Positions 28,165 through 38,032 of a stretch of DNA of 64,000 bases are shown in pieces (positions within the stretch are counted from its first letter, which is position 1; every line of letters begins with the position of its first letter). Below the pieces are notes generated by a model, which was given only the letters and a program-made list of their open reading frames with translations, had not been told where the DNA came from and made no database searches. The position numbers were made by a program, and so were the translations under genes. The stretch covers positions 186,001 to 250,000 of the forward strand of contig SVUK01000017.1 in the NCBI GenBank assembly GCA_015063325.1, written 5' to 3'. This stretch comes from Oscillospiraceae bacterium. Its GTDB lineage: Bacteria > Bacillota > Clostridia > Oscillospirales > CAG-272.

Positions 28165-29049
28165 ATGAAACAAATCGGATATTTTGCCATCGTCGGCAGA
28201 CCGAACGTGGGCAAATCGACCTTGCTGAATCATATTTTGGGAGAAAAAATTGCAATTGTTTCTTCCAAACCGCAAACCACACGCCATCGTATTTTGGGAA
28301 TTGAAACGCGCGGCGAGGATCAGTTTGTTTTTTTGGATACCCCCGGTATCTTTCAGGCAACCAATTCGCTCGGCGATTACATGGTCAAAACGGCAAATAA
28401 CGCCATGCTGGATGCCGACGCGGTCATTTTGGTTGCGGATGCATCCTTTGCCCCCGGCGAAATCGAATTGCGCATTCTCAAAAACCTTGCTCAAAATGAA
28501 ACACCGGTCATTTTGGCGCTGAATAAGGTGGATCTTTGCCGGCGCGAAAAGCTTGCCGAAACAATTACGGCATATGCCGCGGCACATCCTTTTGCAGCCG
28601 TTGTTCCCATTTCGGCAAAAAAAGGAAAATATGTAGATGAATTGATGGAGGAATGCGCAAAATTCCTGCATGCAGACGAATGGATCTTTGACGAGGATAT
28701 GATCACCGATCAATCCCAGCGTTCTCTTGCTGCGGAACTGATTCGTGAAAAGGTTTTGCGGACGATTGACCGGGAGGTTCCGCACGGAATTGCCGTCGTA
28801 ATCGAAGAATTCCGCGAGGAAGAGGGCGTGACTCGTATCCGCGCCGAGATTTTTTGCGAGAAAGCTTCCCATAAAGGAATTTTGGTCGGTAAGGATGGAG
28901 AGACCCTGAAACGGATCGGGTCCTACGCGCGTGCCGACTTGGAAAAACTGCTGGAAACAAAAGTATATCTTGATCTTTGGGTTAAGGTCAAAGAAAACTG
29001 GCGCGACAGCCTTCGCGGTATTACCGATTTCGGCTTTTCGGAAGATTGA
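28165..29049 (+). CDS. era: GTPase Era
   Basis: 294 residues. GTPase motifs: G1 GRPNVGKST, G3 DTPG, G4 NKVD; the C-terminal KH domain contains ILVGKDGETLKRIGSYARAD. Binds the 3' end of 16S rRNA and assists 30S assembly, which fits its place after ybeY. GAGAGGAAG lies 8 bases before ATG. Confidence 0.96.
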   Translation: MKQIGYFAIVGRPNVGKSTLLNHILGEKIAIVSSKPQTTRHRILGIETRGEDQFVFLDTPGIFQATNSLGDYMVKTANNAMLDADAVILVADASFAPGEIELRILKNLAQNETPVILALNKVDLCRREKLAETITAYAAAHPFAAVVPISAKKGKYVDELMEECAKFLHADEWIFDEDMITDQSQRSLAAELIREKVLRTIDREVPHGIAVVIEEFREEEGVTRIRAEIFCEKASHKGILVGKDGETLKRIGSYARADLEKLLETKVYLDLWVKVKENWRDSLRGITDFGFSED

Positions 29050-29064
29050 TTTTGAGAGGAACGT

Positions 29065-29892
29065 ATGGCACAGCACGAGAGCATTGACGGATTGATTATC
29101 CGGACAAGGGATATGGGCGACCATGACCGCTATTTGACGGTTTTAACAGCCGCCGAGGGGAGAATCACCCTGCTTGCGAAAGGCGGAAGGGGATTGCGCG
29201 GAGCGCAGGTCCCTGTTAGTCAGCTCTATACGTATGCCAATTTTGAGTTTTATCAACGCGGTGCTTTCAAAATATTAAAAGGCGGAAACGCTATCGAATC
29301 GTTTTACGGATTGTCTGAAGATTTGGATCGGCTTAATCTTGCGGCATATTTTTGTGAAGTTGCATACGAGCTTTCGGATGATGGAGAGCCTGCCGGAGAT
29401 CTTTTGCGGCTTGCGCTTAATTCGCTTCACGCCGTCAGCCGCAATCTTTATCCGCAAAAACAAATCAAAGGCGCGTTCGAGATCCGTGCGGCCGCGCTTT
29501 CCGGATATGCGCCCGATCTCTCGGGGTGCCGCACCTGCAAAAAGACGCAGAGCCATTTGTTTTATCTTGATGTTATGAACGGTTCCTTGATTTGCCCGGA
29601 GTGTCTTTCCCGGGCAGGAGGAGCAGTGAAAACGGGAGCCTATGCCGATGAACTGCGCGAAGCGGAAATCCTTTCTCGTATGCCGGCAGCGTCGGTTGCG
29701 GCGGTGCGCTATTGCATTAGCGCACCGCTTAATCGCCTGTTCGCATTTGAATTGAGCGAAGAAGACGATTGGCAGGCATTTACAAAACTGACGGAACTTT
29801 ATTTGCTGTCACATATTGGACACGGATTTGAATCGCTTCGTTTCTATCATGAAATGCGAGGAGATGTTCCGCGCAAAAAGGAAGGAAACTAA
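29065..29892 (+). CDS. recO: DNA repair protein RecO
   Basis: 275 residues. N-terminal OB fold (GLIIRTRDMGDHDRYLTVLT), then a helical part and a four-Cys zinc module made of CRTC and CPEC (about residues 155-180). RecO loads RecA on SSB-coated DNA with RecR, which is encoded at 44.1 kb. 15 bp after era. Confidence 0.93.
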   Translation: MAQHESIDGLIIRTRDMGDHDRYLTVLTAAEGRITLLAKGGRGLRGAQVPVSQLYTYANFEFYQRGAFKILKGGNAIESFYGLSEDLDRLNLAAYFCEVAYELSDDGEPAGDLLRLALNSLHAVSRNLYPQKQIKGAFEIRAAALSGYAPDLSGCRTCKKTQSHLFYLDVMNGSLICPECLSRAGGAVKTGAYADELREAEILSRMPAASVAAVRYCISAPLNRLFAFELSEEDDWQAFTKLTELYLLSHIGHGFESLRFYHEMRGDVPRKKEGN

Positions 29893-29893
29893 T

Positions 29894-32281
29894 ATGGGAT
29901 TTTCCAACCGAGTGCTTACAACGCTGGAATTTGATAAGATTTGCACCATGTTGCGCGACTGCGCGCCTACCGAGGGCGCAAAGGAATTTGCAGGGCGTCT
30001 GATGCCCTCTGATGACGAAGTCGTTATCCGGCGCAGACTTTCGCATACAACGGATGCGCGGCGGCTTGCCGATGAAAAGGGAATGCCTCCGTTCGGCGGA
30101 ATCCGGGAGGTGGACGGCATTTGCGAACGTGCAGAAAAAGGAGCTATGCTGACGCCGCGTGAACTTTTGGATGTCGCGCGCGTTTTTCATTCCGCGCGTG
30201 CAGTTGCCGATTATAATAAGATCAATCGTACGTTTACCACCTCGCTTGACGAGTTGTTTGAGCGCTTGTTGCCAAATCGAACGCTGGAAGAAAAAATTAC
30301 GCGGTCGATCATTTCCGAAGACCTGATTGCCGACGAGGCAAGCCGCGAACTTGCCGAAATCCGTCGCAAGATCCGAGAGGCGCAAAATCGAATCAAAGAT
30401 ACATTGCAACATTTTCTCAGCGGTTCCAATGCAAAATACTTGCAGGAGAACATCGTTACCATGCGAAACGGGCGATACGTCGTTCCGGTGCGCGTCGAAA
30501 GTAAAAACGAGGTTAAAGGATTGATTCACGATACTTCCGCGTCAGGCGCAACCGTTTTTGTAGAGCCGATGGCGGTCGTAGAGGCTAATAACGAACTGCG
30601 AATGCTTTCCGCCAAAGAGGAGCATGAAATTGAAAAGATTTTGTTCGCCCTTTCGGCAGACGTTGGTTCTGCGGCGGAATCGCTCCGGCTCAATTATGCC
30701 AACCTGACCGAACTTGCCTTTTGTTTTGCCTGCGGCGAGCTTTCGGCTAAAATGAAAGCGTCGGAACCCATTCTTTCGTGGGAAGAGATTGATTTGATCC
30801 GCGCGCGCCATCCGCTCATAGATTCCCAAAAGGTTGTTCCCATCAATATTCGATTGGGAAAAGAATGCGATACCCTCATCATTACGGGACCGAACACCGG
30901 CGGAAAAACCGTAACATTGAAAACAATCGGATTGCTAACGTTGATGGCGCAATCCGGATTGCATATTCCTGCGGAACCCGATTCCAAAATCCGCATGTTT
31001 GACCATGTACTTGCCGATATCGGCGACGAACAGAGCATCGAACAATCGCTATCTACCTTCTCCTCGCACATGGTCAATATCGTTTCCATTGTCGGTCAGG
31101 TCGGCGAGCGTTCGCTTTGCCTGTTCGATGAACTTGGCGCCGGAACCGATCCTGTGGAAGGTGCGGCGCTCGCCGTTGCCATTATCGAATCGGTGCGTGA
31201 AAGCGGTGCTGTCAGCGCCGCAACAACGCACTATACCGAGCTGAAAACCTACGCGCTTAATACGCCGGGGGTCTTGAACGCTTCCTGCGAGTTTGATGTC
31301 AAAACGCTGAAACCTACCTATCGGCTCATCATCGGAACACCGGGAAAATCCAACGCGTTTGCAATTTCGGCAAAGCTCGGTTTGCCGCAAGCGATTATTG
31401 ATCGCGCCGAGCAAAATTTGAATACCGACCAAAAGCAGTTTGAAGAAGTTATCGGAAAACTGGAAGAAGCAAGATTGGAAGCCGATAGAAATCGTGCCGA
31501 AGCCGAACGGATTCGCGCCGAATACGAGCGTAAAAGCCGCGATAGCGAGCGCGCCGTTGCGCAAATGCGAAGAGAAGCAGAGAAGGAGATTGCACAGAAA
31601 CAGCGGCAGGCACAGCAAATGCTTCAAACTGCGCGTGCGTCGAGCGATTTTATCTTTTCTCAACTGGAAAAAGCAAAAAAAGCCGAGGCGGCAGGAAAAT
31701 TGCATGAGGAGCTGGATGAAACGCGCCGTGCCGTGCGTGCCGAATTGCGGAAAAATGAGAACGTTGTCGATCCGGTCGAGGAAACTGCCGATCAAGCGTA
31801 TGTTTTGCCTCGTCCTTTGAAAAAAGGAGACCGCGTGAAATTGATCAACATCGGAAAAGAGGGAATTGTGCTGGATCTTCCCGATCGTGCCGGAAACGTT
31901 TCCGTTCAGGCTGGAATTTTGAAAACAAAAACCAAAGTGGATAATTTGCGGTTGATTGAAGAAAAGGGAATGGTGATCCAAGGGGGGAAAGCCAAGCCGG
32001 CGTCTGATTTCCGTGTTCATGTGAACCGTGATTTTCGGGATGAAATTGATTTGCGAGGAATGCTGGGCGACGAAGGCTGGCAGGCGGTGGATAAATATTT
32101 GGATGAAGCGACCGTCAGTGGCTTTACCAAGGTTCGTTTAATCCACGGAAAGGGAACCGGCGCCCTGAAAAATGCACTTTGGCAGAGGCTCAAAAAGGAT
32201 CGTCGCGTTGCCTCTTTCCGAATTGGTCAGTACGGCGAAGGAGACGGCGGCGTTACCATTGTGGAATTAAAAGCCGACTGA
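29894..32281 (+). CDS. mutS2: Endonuclease MutS2
   Basis: 795 residues. No mismatch-recognition domain; the clamp-like core begins near 300, the ABC-type ATPase has Walker A TGPNTGGKTVTLKTIG and the DELGAGTDPVEG Walker B. A long coiled coil spans about 505-640, and the C-terminal Smr nuclease domain carries EIDLRGM and LIHGKGTGAL. In Firmicutes MutS2 acts on stalled, collided ribosomes as well as recombination intermediates. Start at 29894, 1 bp after recO, with AAAAGGAAGG; the longer frame lies inside recO. Confidence 0.95.
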   Translation: MGFSNRVLTTLEFDKICTMLRDCAPTEGAKEFAGRLMPSDDEVVIRRRLSHTTDARRLADEKGMPPFGGIREVDGICERAEKGAMLTPRELLDVARVFHSARAVADYNKINRTFTTSLDELFERLLPNRTLEEKITRSIISEDLIADEASRELAEIRRKIREAQNRIKDTLQHFLSGSNAKYLQENIVTMRNGRYVVPVRVESKNEVKGLIHDTSASGATVFVEPMAVVEANNELRMLSAKEEHEIEKILFALSADVGSAAESLRLNYANLTELAFCFACGELSAKMKASEPILSWEEIDLIRARHPLIDSQKVVPINIRLGKECDTLIITGPNTGGKTVTLKTIGLLTLMAQSGLHIPAEPDSKIRMFDHVLADIGDEQSIEQSLSTFSSHMVNIVSIVGQVGERSLCLFDELGAGTDPVEGAALAVAIIESVRESGAVSAATTHYTELKTYALNTPGVLNASCEFDVKTLKPTYRLIIGTPGKSNAFAISAKLGLPQAIIDRAEQNLNTDQKQFEEVIGKLEEARLEADRNRAEAERIRAEYERKSRDSERAVAQMRREAEKEIAQKQRQAQQMLQTARASSDFIFSQLEKAKKAEAAGKLHEELDETRRAVRAELRKNENVVDPVEETADQAYVLPRPLKKGDRVKLINIGKEGIVLDLPDRAGNVSVQAGILKTKTKVDNLRLIEEKGMVIQGGKAKPASDFRVHVNRDFRDEIDLRGMLGDEGWQAVDKYLDEATVSGFTKVRLIHGKGTGALKNALWQRLKKDRRVASFRIGQYGEGDGGVTIVELKAD

Positions 32282-32346
32282 TTCAGCATTTTCAAATGAT
32301 TTGTCATGAGATTTACAAAAAAAATAAGAAAAATAGAAAAAATCTA

Positions 32347-32375
32347 TTGCAATTTTTATTTTGATATGGTAAAAT
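32347..32375 (+). promoter_or_regulatory. secG promoter
   Basis: TTGCAA at 32347, 17 bp, TAAAAT at 32370 preceded by TGG. Confidence 0.75.
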
Positions 32376-32440
32376 GTAGAGGTATTGGATCTCTTTGAAA
32401 TGAATTTCAAGAGATACGTTAGGTTTGGAGGAATGAAAAA

Positions 32441-32719
32441 ATGATTATGAGTGTTTTAACAGCAATCCCCCCTGCAGTGATTTACATTCTCGGCGGTTTG
32501 ATTATTGCGCTTGCAATTTTCCTTTCCATCGTGATTGCAAAGCAGTCCGGGAAAGAAGAAGGACTTTCCGGAACCATTGTCGGCGGTTCGGAATCCTATT
32601 TTGGCAAAAACAAGGGAGCGGACAAAAATGCCGTTTTGGCTAAATTGACCATTATTGGCTCGATCCTGCTTGTTGTTGTTTCTGCCGCATTGATGATTCT
32701 CGTAAAGATCTCGTTCTGA
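32441..32719 (+). CDS. secG: Preprotein translocase subunit SecG
   Basis: 92 residues, two membrane helices (about 10-33 and 68-90) separated by the conserved GLSGTIVGGSESYFGKNKGAD loop, of which the GG-x-ES-FG-K pattern is the SecG mark. Assists protein export with SecYE. GGAGG precedes ATGATTATG; 32441 is taken, 32447 is possible. Its own promoter and a strong terminator flank it. Confidence 0.92.
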   Translation: MIMSVLTAIPPAVIYILGGLIIALAIFLSIVIAKQSGKEEGLSGTIVGGSESYFGKNKGADKNAVLAKLTIIGSILLVVVSAALMILVKISF

Positions 32720-32730
32720 TTTTTGGAGAT

Positions 32731-32771
32731 AAAAAATTGACCGGTTCCGTTTTGGAACCGGTCAATTTTTT
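32731..32771. terminator. Shared terminator of secG and the nrnA-like gene
   Basis: Perfect 17-bp stem AAAAATTGACCGGTTCC around a 5-base loop, followed by T on plus and preceded by A for minus-strand use. The minus gene ends at 32778. Confidence 0.93.
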
Positions 32772-32777
32772 ATCTGC

Positions 32778-33758
32778 TTAAAACAAATCCGGATGTTCTT
32801 TTTTAAATTTTTCTAACATTTTGTCGGCTTCGGCAATCAGTTTAGCCTCTTCTTCCGGGGAGTAAACCGTTGCGCCGCAGGCGCAGGCATGTCCGCCTCC
32901 TCCGTATTGCTCGGCGAGGTTCCGAATCTCTACAAAACGGGAACGCAGACGAACACGAATGCTTTTATCGTCGCATTCTATAAAGGCAAGCCAAATCATA
33001 CTGCCCTTGGTAGATTCCATCAGATTGTTGACCTCGCTCGCTTCCTGCATGGTCAAGTGTTTGCGGCGGCGGTAGGAGCGGCTGATGTGAATCCATGCAA
33101 CGCCGTTTTTTGTGTATTGAATTTTGCGAATAATCTCTGCGTGGAATTGTAAAATGCGAGGTTCTTCCAAATACATGTTTGCGTATAGAAACTGGGTATC
33201 AACGCCTTTTTCCATCATTGCAGCGGCATAACGAAGGGTAGATGGCGCCGTTTCCCGATAGCGGAATCTGCCCGAGTCGGTCACCATGCCGGCGAAAAGC
33301 AAGGTTGCGGCTTTTTGATTAATCGTCAGCTTTTCCGGGAAGAAAAGTGCAAATTCAACAATCATTTCGCATGTAGAGGAACGACCGGCTTCCACCCATT
33401 GAAGGTCTCCGTAAGGATCCATATTTGCGTGATGGTCAATTTTAATCAATTCTCTCCCCATAGAATAGCGCTTGTTGGAAATGCGATCGACCGTTGCACA
33501 GTCAACGGTAACAACCGTTGCGTTTTGATAGTCCTCGTCGGTCGGATGGGCGCCCTCAGATCCAAGATAGGCAAGACTGTCGTAAAAATCCTCATTGTCT
33601 GCAAAGATCCGTTTTTCGGGAAAGGAAACGCGCAGAATTTCGGCAAGACCGAGCGAGGAGCCAACTGCGTCTCCGTCGGGTCTGGCATGGCGTGAGATGA
33701 TGATTGTTTCTGCTTTGAGAAACCGATTCAGAATCTCCTGCATTTTTTTCGCTTGCAT
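32778..33758 (-). CDS. DHH-family phosphoesterase, NrnA-like (nanoRNase / pAp phosphatase)
   Basis: 326 residues. The DHH domain has SRHARPDGDAVGSSLGLAEI, VDCAT and the DHH triad in IDHHANMDPYG; the DHHA1 domain ends in QYGGGGHACACGATV. Hydrolyses short oligonucleotides and pAp in relatives such as Bacillus NrnA; a c-di-AMP breakdown role also exists for some. Start at 33758 follows TTGGGGGGAAAAG. It lies after glmS, with a terminator between them. Confidence 0.88.
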   Translation of the reverse strand: MQAKKMQEILNRFLKAETIIISRHARPDGDAVGSSLGLAEILRVSFPEKRIFADNEDFYDSLAYLGSEGAHPTDEDYQNATVVTVDCATVDRISNKRYSMGRELIKIDHHANMDPYGDLQWVEAGRSSTCEMIVEFALFFPEKLTINQKAATLLFAGMVTDSGRFRYRETAPSTLRYAAAMMEKGVDTQFLYANMYLEEPRILQFHAEIIRKIQYTKNGVAWIHISRSYRRRKHLTMQEASEVNNLMESTKGSMIWLAFIECDDKSIRVRLRSRFVEIRNLAEQYGGGGHACACGATVYSPEEEAKLIAEADKMLEKFKKEHPDLF

Positions 33759-33776
33759 TTTCTTTTCCCCCCAAGA

Positions 33777-33811
33777 AAAATGGATTGAGCAAAATTGCTC
33801 AATCCATTTTA
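33777..33811 (-). terminator. Terminator after glmS
   Basis: AATGGATTGAGCAA and TTGCTCAATCCATT pair almost without a loop. On the minus strand the stem is followed by TTTTTC. It separates glmS from the nrnA-like gene. Confidence 0.82.
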
Positions 33812-33851
33812 TCATAAAACAACGTCTTTTTCAAGACTTTCACAAAAGGTT

Positions 33852-35684
33852 TTATTCTACGGTAACGCTTTTTGCAAGGTTTCGCGGACGGTCGATGTCG
33901 CATCCCAACAAAAGAGCGGTCTCGTAGGCGATATACTGAATGGCAAGTATTGCAGCAAAAACGGTTGCCTCGTCTGAATCGGTGGGAAGAGAAACGATTT
34001 CGTCTGCGGAGTCTGCAGGAATCGCAAGATCTTCGCGGCAGATCAAAGTGACCTGCGCACCACGACTGCGAACTTCGCGAATATTGCTTTCGGTCTTTTC
34101 AAAAAGTTCTTTTTCGGTGCAGATGGCAATGACCGGCGTTCCGGGCTCAATCAGCGAAATGGTTCCGTGTTTCAATTCACCGGCGGCATATGCTTCGCAG
34201 TGAATATAGGAAATTTCCTTCAGTTTCAGCGCCGCTTCCATAGAGAGAGCATAGTCGATCCCACGTCCGATATAGAAAACGTGCTCGTGATTAATCAGGT
34301 TGCGAGCAATCTTGTGATATTGATTTTCCAGCTTCAACATTTTTTCAATCGCGGCAGGAACATCTTTAAGGAGCGATTGTGTAATGTTGCGTGCCCGGGC
34401 GTCGTCAAGCTTTCCGGTTGTGTGCGCAATCGCGGCGGCAATCAACCAAAGAACGGTTGCCTGCGTACAGTAACCTTTTGTGGTGGCAACTGCAATTTCG
34501 GGACCCGCAAAGGTGTAAATCCGTCGGTCAGCTTCTCTTGCAATCGTTGTTTCCACTGCGTTGACTACGGCAAGCGTTGGAACACCGTTTTCTTTTGCAT
34601 AGCGCAAAGCGGCAAGCGTATCGGCGGTTTCACCGCTTTGGGAAATCACAACCACCAGTGAGCCTTCCGGCAACATGGGCGGATGATAGCGGAATTCGGA
34701 GGCGATGTGAACGGTCGTCGGAACTTTGGCAAGGTCTTCGAGCATTCTCTGACCGACCAAACCGGCGTGCATTGCCGATCCGCAGGCAACGATTTGAATT
34801 GCTTTGATTTTTTTCCAAAAGTCTTTATCAATTCCGTCCGAAGAAAAATCGGGCAATCCGTTTTTGTCAATTCGAGGGGAAACCGACTTAACTGCGGCTT
34901 CGCGTTGCTCATGAATCTCTTTAAGCATGAAATGCGAATAGCCGCCTTTTTGCGCCGATTCCGGCGTCATCGTCGTAATTTTCCATTCCGGAGTAACTTT
35001 TGATCCGTCGGAGAGAATGATTTTTGCGCCGCCCGAAGAGAGGCGAACGATTTGGTTTTCTTTCAAAGCATAGTATTCTTTTGTAAAGGGAAGGAGGGCA
35101 GTCATATCCGATGCGAGATAGTATCCGTCGGAACCGTGCGCTAAAATCAATGGACTGCCGCGCCGAACGGCAAAAACCTCTCCGGGATATCCTTCAAACA
35201 GAATTCCGAAGGCAAATGCACCTTTCATCATTTCAATCGCTTCGCGAATGGAGGCAACCGGATCGCTTAAGTGGAAAAAGCAATCGTTGATCAGCGCCGC
35301 GGCAACCTCCGTGTCGGTTTCGGAAAGGAAGTTGACGCCTTTTGCCGCAAGAGAAGAGCGAAGATCTTTGTAATTTTCAATAATCCCGTTGTGAACCAAA
35401 GTCACAGCGCCAATACGGTGCGGATGCGCATTTTTGTCGGAGGGACCGCCATGCGTAGCCCAACGGGTGTGCCCGATGGCACAGTGGCAGTCTTCAATTG
35501 GATGGTCGCGTAATTTTTCCTCCAAAGCGCCGATCCGTCCCTTGCATTTTACGATTTGAATTTGAGAATCCCGTTCTGCCGCAATTCCAACCGAATCATA
35601 ACCGCGGTATTCCAGAACCGAAAGTCCCTTCATCATTTTCGGAATGGCGTTTGCCGTTCCGGTATATCCGATAATTCCACACAT
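33852..35684 (-). CDS. glmS: Glutamine-fructose-6-phosphate aminotransferase
   Basis: 610 residues. Mature N-terminus MCGIIGYTG gives the nucleophile Cys after Met removal. The glutaminase domain includes GHTRWATHG. Two SIS isomerase domains carry SQSGETADTLAALRYAK and the C-terminal DRPRNLAKSVTVE end. Makes glucosamine 6-phosphate for the cell wall. I looked for a glmS ribozyme; only 55 bp separate it from the next gene, so there is no room. Glm genes are in one direction: glmM, acyltransferase, glmS. Confidence 0.97.
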   Translation of the reverse strand: MCGIIGYTGTANAIPKMMKGLSVLEYRGYDSVGIAAERDSQIQIVKCKGRIGALEEKLRDHPIEDCHCAIGHTRWATHGGPSDKNAHPHRIGAVTLVHNGIIENYKDLRSSLAAKGVNFLSETDTEVAAALINDCFFHLSDPVASIREAIEMMKGAFAFGILFEGYPGEVFAVRRGSPLILAHGSDGYYLASDMTALLPFTKEYYALKENQIVRLSSGGAKIILSDGSKVTPEWKITTMTPESAQKGGYSHFMLKEIHEQREAAVKSVSPRIDKNGLPDFSSDGIDKDFWKKIKAIQIVACGSAMHAGLVGQRMLEDLAKVPTTVHIASEFRYHPPMLPEGSLVVVISQSGETADTLAALRYAKENGVPTLAVVNAVETTIAREADRRIYTFAGPEIAVATTKGYCTQATVLWLIAAAIAHTTGKLDDARARNITQSLLKDVPAAIEKMLKLENQYHKIARNLINHEHVFYIGRGIDYALSMEAALKLKEISYIHCEAYAAGELKHGTISLIEPGTPVIAICTEKELFEKTESNIREVRSRGAQVTLICREDLAIPADSADEIVSLPTDSDEATVFAAILAIQYIAYETALLLGCDIDRPRNLAKSVTVE

Positions 35685-35739
35685 ACTTAAATACCTAACC
35701 TTTCCAATATGTTGATGATAATGACAATAATAATGATGA

Positions 35740-36426
35740 TTAAAGTTCGCGTTTGACGATCACTTGCGTTGCCGATTTGAAGATGTGCCCTTCGGGAACG
35801 AAACCGCGCACGGAAGAAAGGGGATAAACCGTGCTGTGCGCGCCGATCACCGTGCCGGGATTAAGAACGCTGTTGCAGCCGACTTCAACAAAATCGCCCA
35901 GCATGGCGCCGCATTTCCGGCGCCCGGTTGCCAAAGCGTCCTCGCCAAAACGAATTGCTACGTTCGTGCGGTCACTTTTGATATTTGAAGTTACTGCTCC
36001 GGCGCCCATATGCGCTTTGTAGCCGAGGATTGCGTCGCCGATATAGTTGAAATGCGGAACCTGAACGCCGTCAAATAAAACGCAGTTTTTCAGCTCGGTT
36101 GAGTTGCCGACTACCGCATTTTCGCCGACGATGGCAGAACCGCGAATGAATGCGCATTGCCGAACTTGCGCGTTCGGACAAATAATCAGCGGTGCGCTGA
36201 GAGATGCATTTTCGGCAACCATAGCACTTTTGGCAATCCAAATGCCGGAAGCAGGGGAATCGTATTCTTCGGGGGAAAGTGTTTCGCCGATTTTATAAAT
36301 AAAGTCCGAAAGTCCGTCCAGCGCTTCCCAAGGGTAGGTAAAGGAAGCTAAATAGTCGTAAGCAATGGAATGCTCGGGATATTTGTAAAGCGCTGTTACA
36401 CGCAGTTGTTCTTCAAATGATGCCAT
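35740..36426 (-). CDS. Left-handed beta-helix acyltransferase related to GlmU C-terminal half
   Basis: 228 residues. After about 60 helical residues there are hexapeptide repeats (GIWIAKSAMVAENASLSAPL and on), and the GYKAHMGAGAVTSNIKSD block with the later NPGTVIGAHSTVYPLSSVRG turn. The block resembles the GlmU acetyltransferase active loop (G-x-N-K-K in GlmU). No nucleotidyltransferase domain is present. Sits between glmS and glmM, so it may acetylate glucosamine 1-phosphate; that would leave the uridylyl step to another protein. Function is inferred from fold and place. Confidence 0.75.
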   Translation of the reverse strand: MASFEEQLRVTALYKYPEHSIAYDYLASFTYPWEALDGLSDFIYKIGETLSPEEYDSPASGIWIAKSAMVAENASLSAPLIICPNAQVRQCAFIRGSAIVGENAVVGNSTELKNCVLFDGVQVPHFNYIGDAILGYKAHMGAGAVTSNIKSDRTNVAIRFGEDALATGRRKCGAMLGDFVEVGCNSVLNPGTVIGAHSTVYPLSSVRGFVPEGHIFKSATQVIVKREL

Positions 36427-36438
36427 GGAAAACTCCTT

Positions 36439-37812
36439 TCAATCCTGTGCAAGACCTTCTTGACGGATCACAGAAACGATTTCATCAACAATTTTTTCGC
36501 AAATTGCCTCGGTATCCGCTTCCGCCATAACGCGGATCAAAGGCTCTGTTCCGCTTTCGCGCAGCAGAACGCGACCGGTGCCGTTCAGCTTTTCGGAAGC
36601 GTCTTTGACAGCGGCTTGCACGGCGCCATTGTTGCGAACGGCGGCTTTATCGCCTACACGAACGTTTTTGAGTACCTGCGGCAACATTTTAACCGGTTCG
36701 GCGAGCTTAGAAAGGGGAAGTTTGGAATCGATCATCGCTTCCGTCACTTTAATTGCGGTCAAAATTCCGTCGCCGGTTGTCGCATATTTGCTCATAATAA
36801 TATGCCCCGATTGTTCGCCGCCGAGGCAGTTGCCTGTCTCAACCATATTTTCCCAAACGTAACGGTCGCCAACCGTTGTTTGAACGTAATCAATTCCGGC
36901 GGCAGAGAGCGCGCGATAAAGTCCCATATTGGACATGATCGTTGTAACAACGGTATTGTTTGTCAGCTTACCATTTCTCTTCATTCGGTTGGCAAGAATA
37001 TAAAGAATATGGTCTCCGTTGATCACGTCCCCGTGCTCATCAACGGCAATGCATCGGTCTGCGTCTCCGTCAAAAGCAAATCCCATATCTAAATTGTTTT
37101 CCTGAACGTGACGGCAGAGCGCACCGATATGCGTGGAGCCGGCGCCGCGATTGATGTTAAAACCGTCTGGAGAAGCGTTGATCAGCGAAACTTTTGCTCC
37201 AAGCGCTTCAAAAACGCTTTTTGCAATCATCCAGGCGCTTCCGTTTGCACAGTCCAATCCAACGCGAAACGGTTTGAAAGAGAAACGGGAAAGAGAGATC
37301 AGATATCCGATATAGCGGTTGCGCCCGGCGGCATAATCTACAATTTCTCCAAGAGCTTCACCGGTTGCAAAGGGAAGATCGGGCGTAGTTACGCCGAGAT
37401 CGGCGAGCTTTCCATCCAAATAGAGTTCTATTTTTTCGATCGTCGCGTCATCCATTTTTTCACCGCGGCGGTTAACCAGTTTAATGCCGTTATCCGAAAA
37501 GGGATTGTGACTTGCCGAAATCATCACGCCGAAATCAAAATCATCGTTTGCCGTGGCAAAGGAAACGCTCGGAGTGGTCGTTACGTGCAGCATATATGCG
37601 TCGGCACCGGAAGCGGTCAGTCCGGCAACAATGGAATACTCAAACATATAACTGGAGCGCCGCGTATCCTTACCGATGACGGCGCGAACGCGGTGATTTC
37701 CGCCTTTTGAGTAATACCAACCCAAAAATCTGCCGATTTTGTATGCGTGCTCACTGGTCAGCGTAACACCTGCTTCGCCGCGAAAGCCGTCGGTTCCAAA
37801 GTATTTTCCCAT
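36439..37812 (-). CDS. glmM: Phosphoglucosamine mutase
   Basis: 457 residues. Starts GKYFGTDGFRGEAGVTLTSE, active-site Ser in SASHNPFSDNGIK near 100, metal loop DGDADRC and sugar loop GGEQSGHII. Converts glucosamine 6-phosphate to the 1-phosphate. I set the start at 37812, behind AAAAAGGAGAAATAG; the longer frame to 37896 lies over the promoter. First gene of the glm cluster. Confidence 0.95.
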   Translation of the reverse strand: MGKYFGTDGFRGEAGVTLTSEHAYKIGRFLGWYYSKGGNHRVRAVIGKDTRRSSYMFEYSIVAGLTASGADAYMLHVTTTPSVSFATANDDFDFGVMISASHNPFSDNGIKLVNRRGEKMDDATIEKIELYLDGKLADLGVTTPDLPFATGEALGEIVDYAAGRNRYIGYLISLSRFSFKPFRVGLDCANGSAWMIAKSVFEALGAKVSLINASPDGFNINRGAGSTHIGALCRHVQENNLDMGFAFDGDADRCIAVDEHGDVINGDHILYILANRMKRNGKLTNNTVVTTIMSNMGLYRALSAAGIDYVQTTVGDRYVWENMVETGNCLGGEQSGHIIMSKYATTGDGILTAIKVTEAMIDSKLPLSKLAEPVKMLPQVLKNVRVGDKAAVRNNGAVQAAVKDASEKLNGTGRVLLRESGTEPLIRVMAEADTEAICEKIVDEIVSVIRQEGLAQD

Positions 37813-37867
37813 AAAATCTATTTCTCCTTTTTCTATAAAATCAGTTTTTAACGCCCCAAACGTGACT

Positions 37868-37896
37868 ATTATAACAGAAAAATATCCAAATGTCAA
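37868..37896 (-). promoter_or_regulatory. glmM operon promoter
   Basis: Minus strand TTGACA (37896-37891), 17 bp, TATAAT (37873-37868) preceded by TGT. The rest of the 285-bp gap between glmM and the GNAT gene is very AT-rich with no further feature I can name. Confidence 0.85.
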
Positions 37897-38032
37897 TAAA
37901 AAAATTTATTTTTTGATAAAAATATTTGACTTAAGACTTTTTAATAAAAAATAGTAAAATAAAACAGAAAATAAAAATAAGTGAAATCGACAAATCAAAA
38001 TTTCAAAAAAACGATAGACTTATTGAATTGAC

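Noticed and set aside
35685..35739. glmS ribozyme upstream of glmS
   Set aside because: Only 55 bp of simple AT-rich sequence (TGATGA/AATAAT-like) is there; the ribozyme needs about 150 bases.
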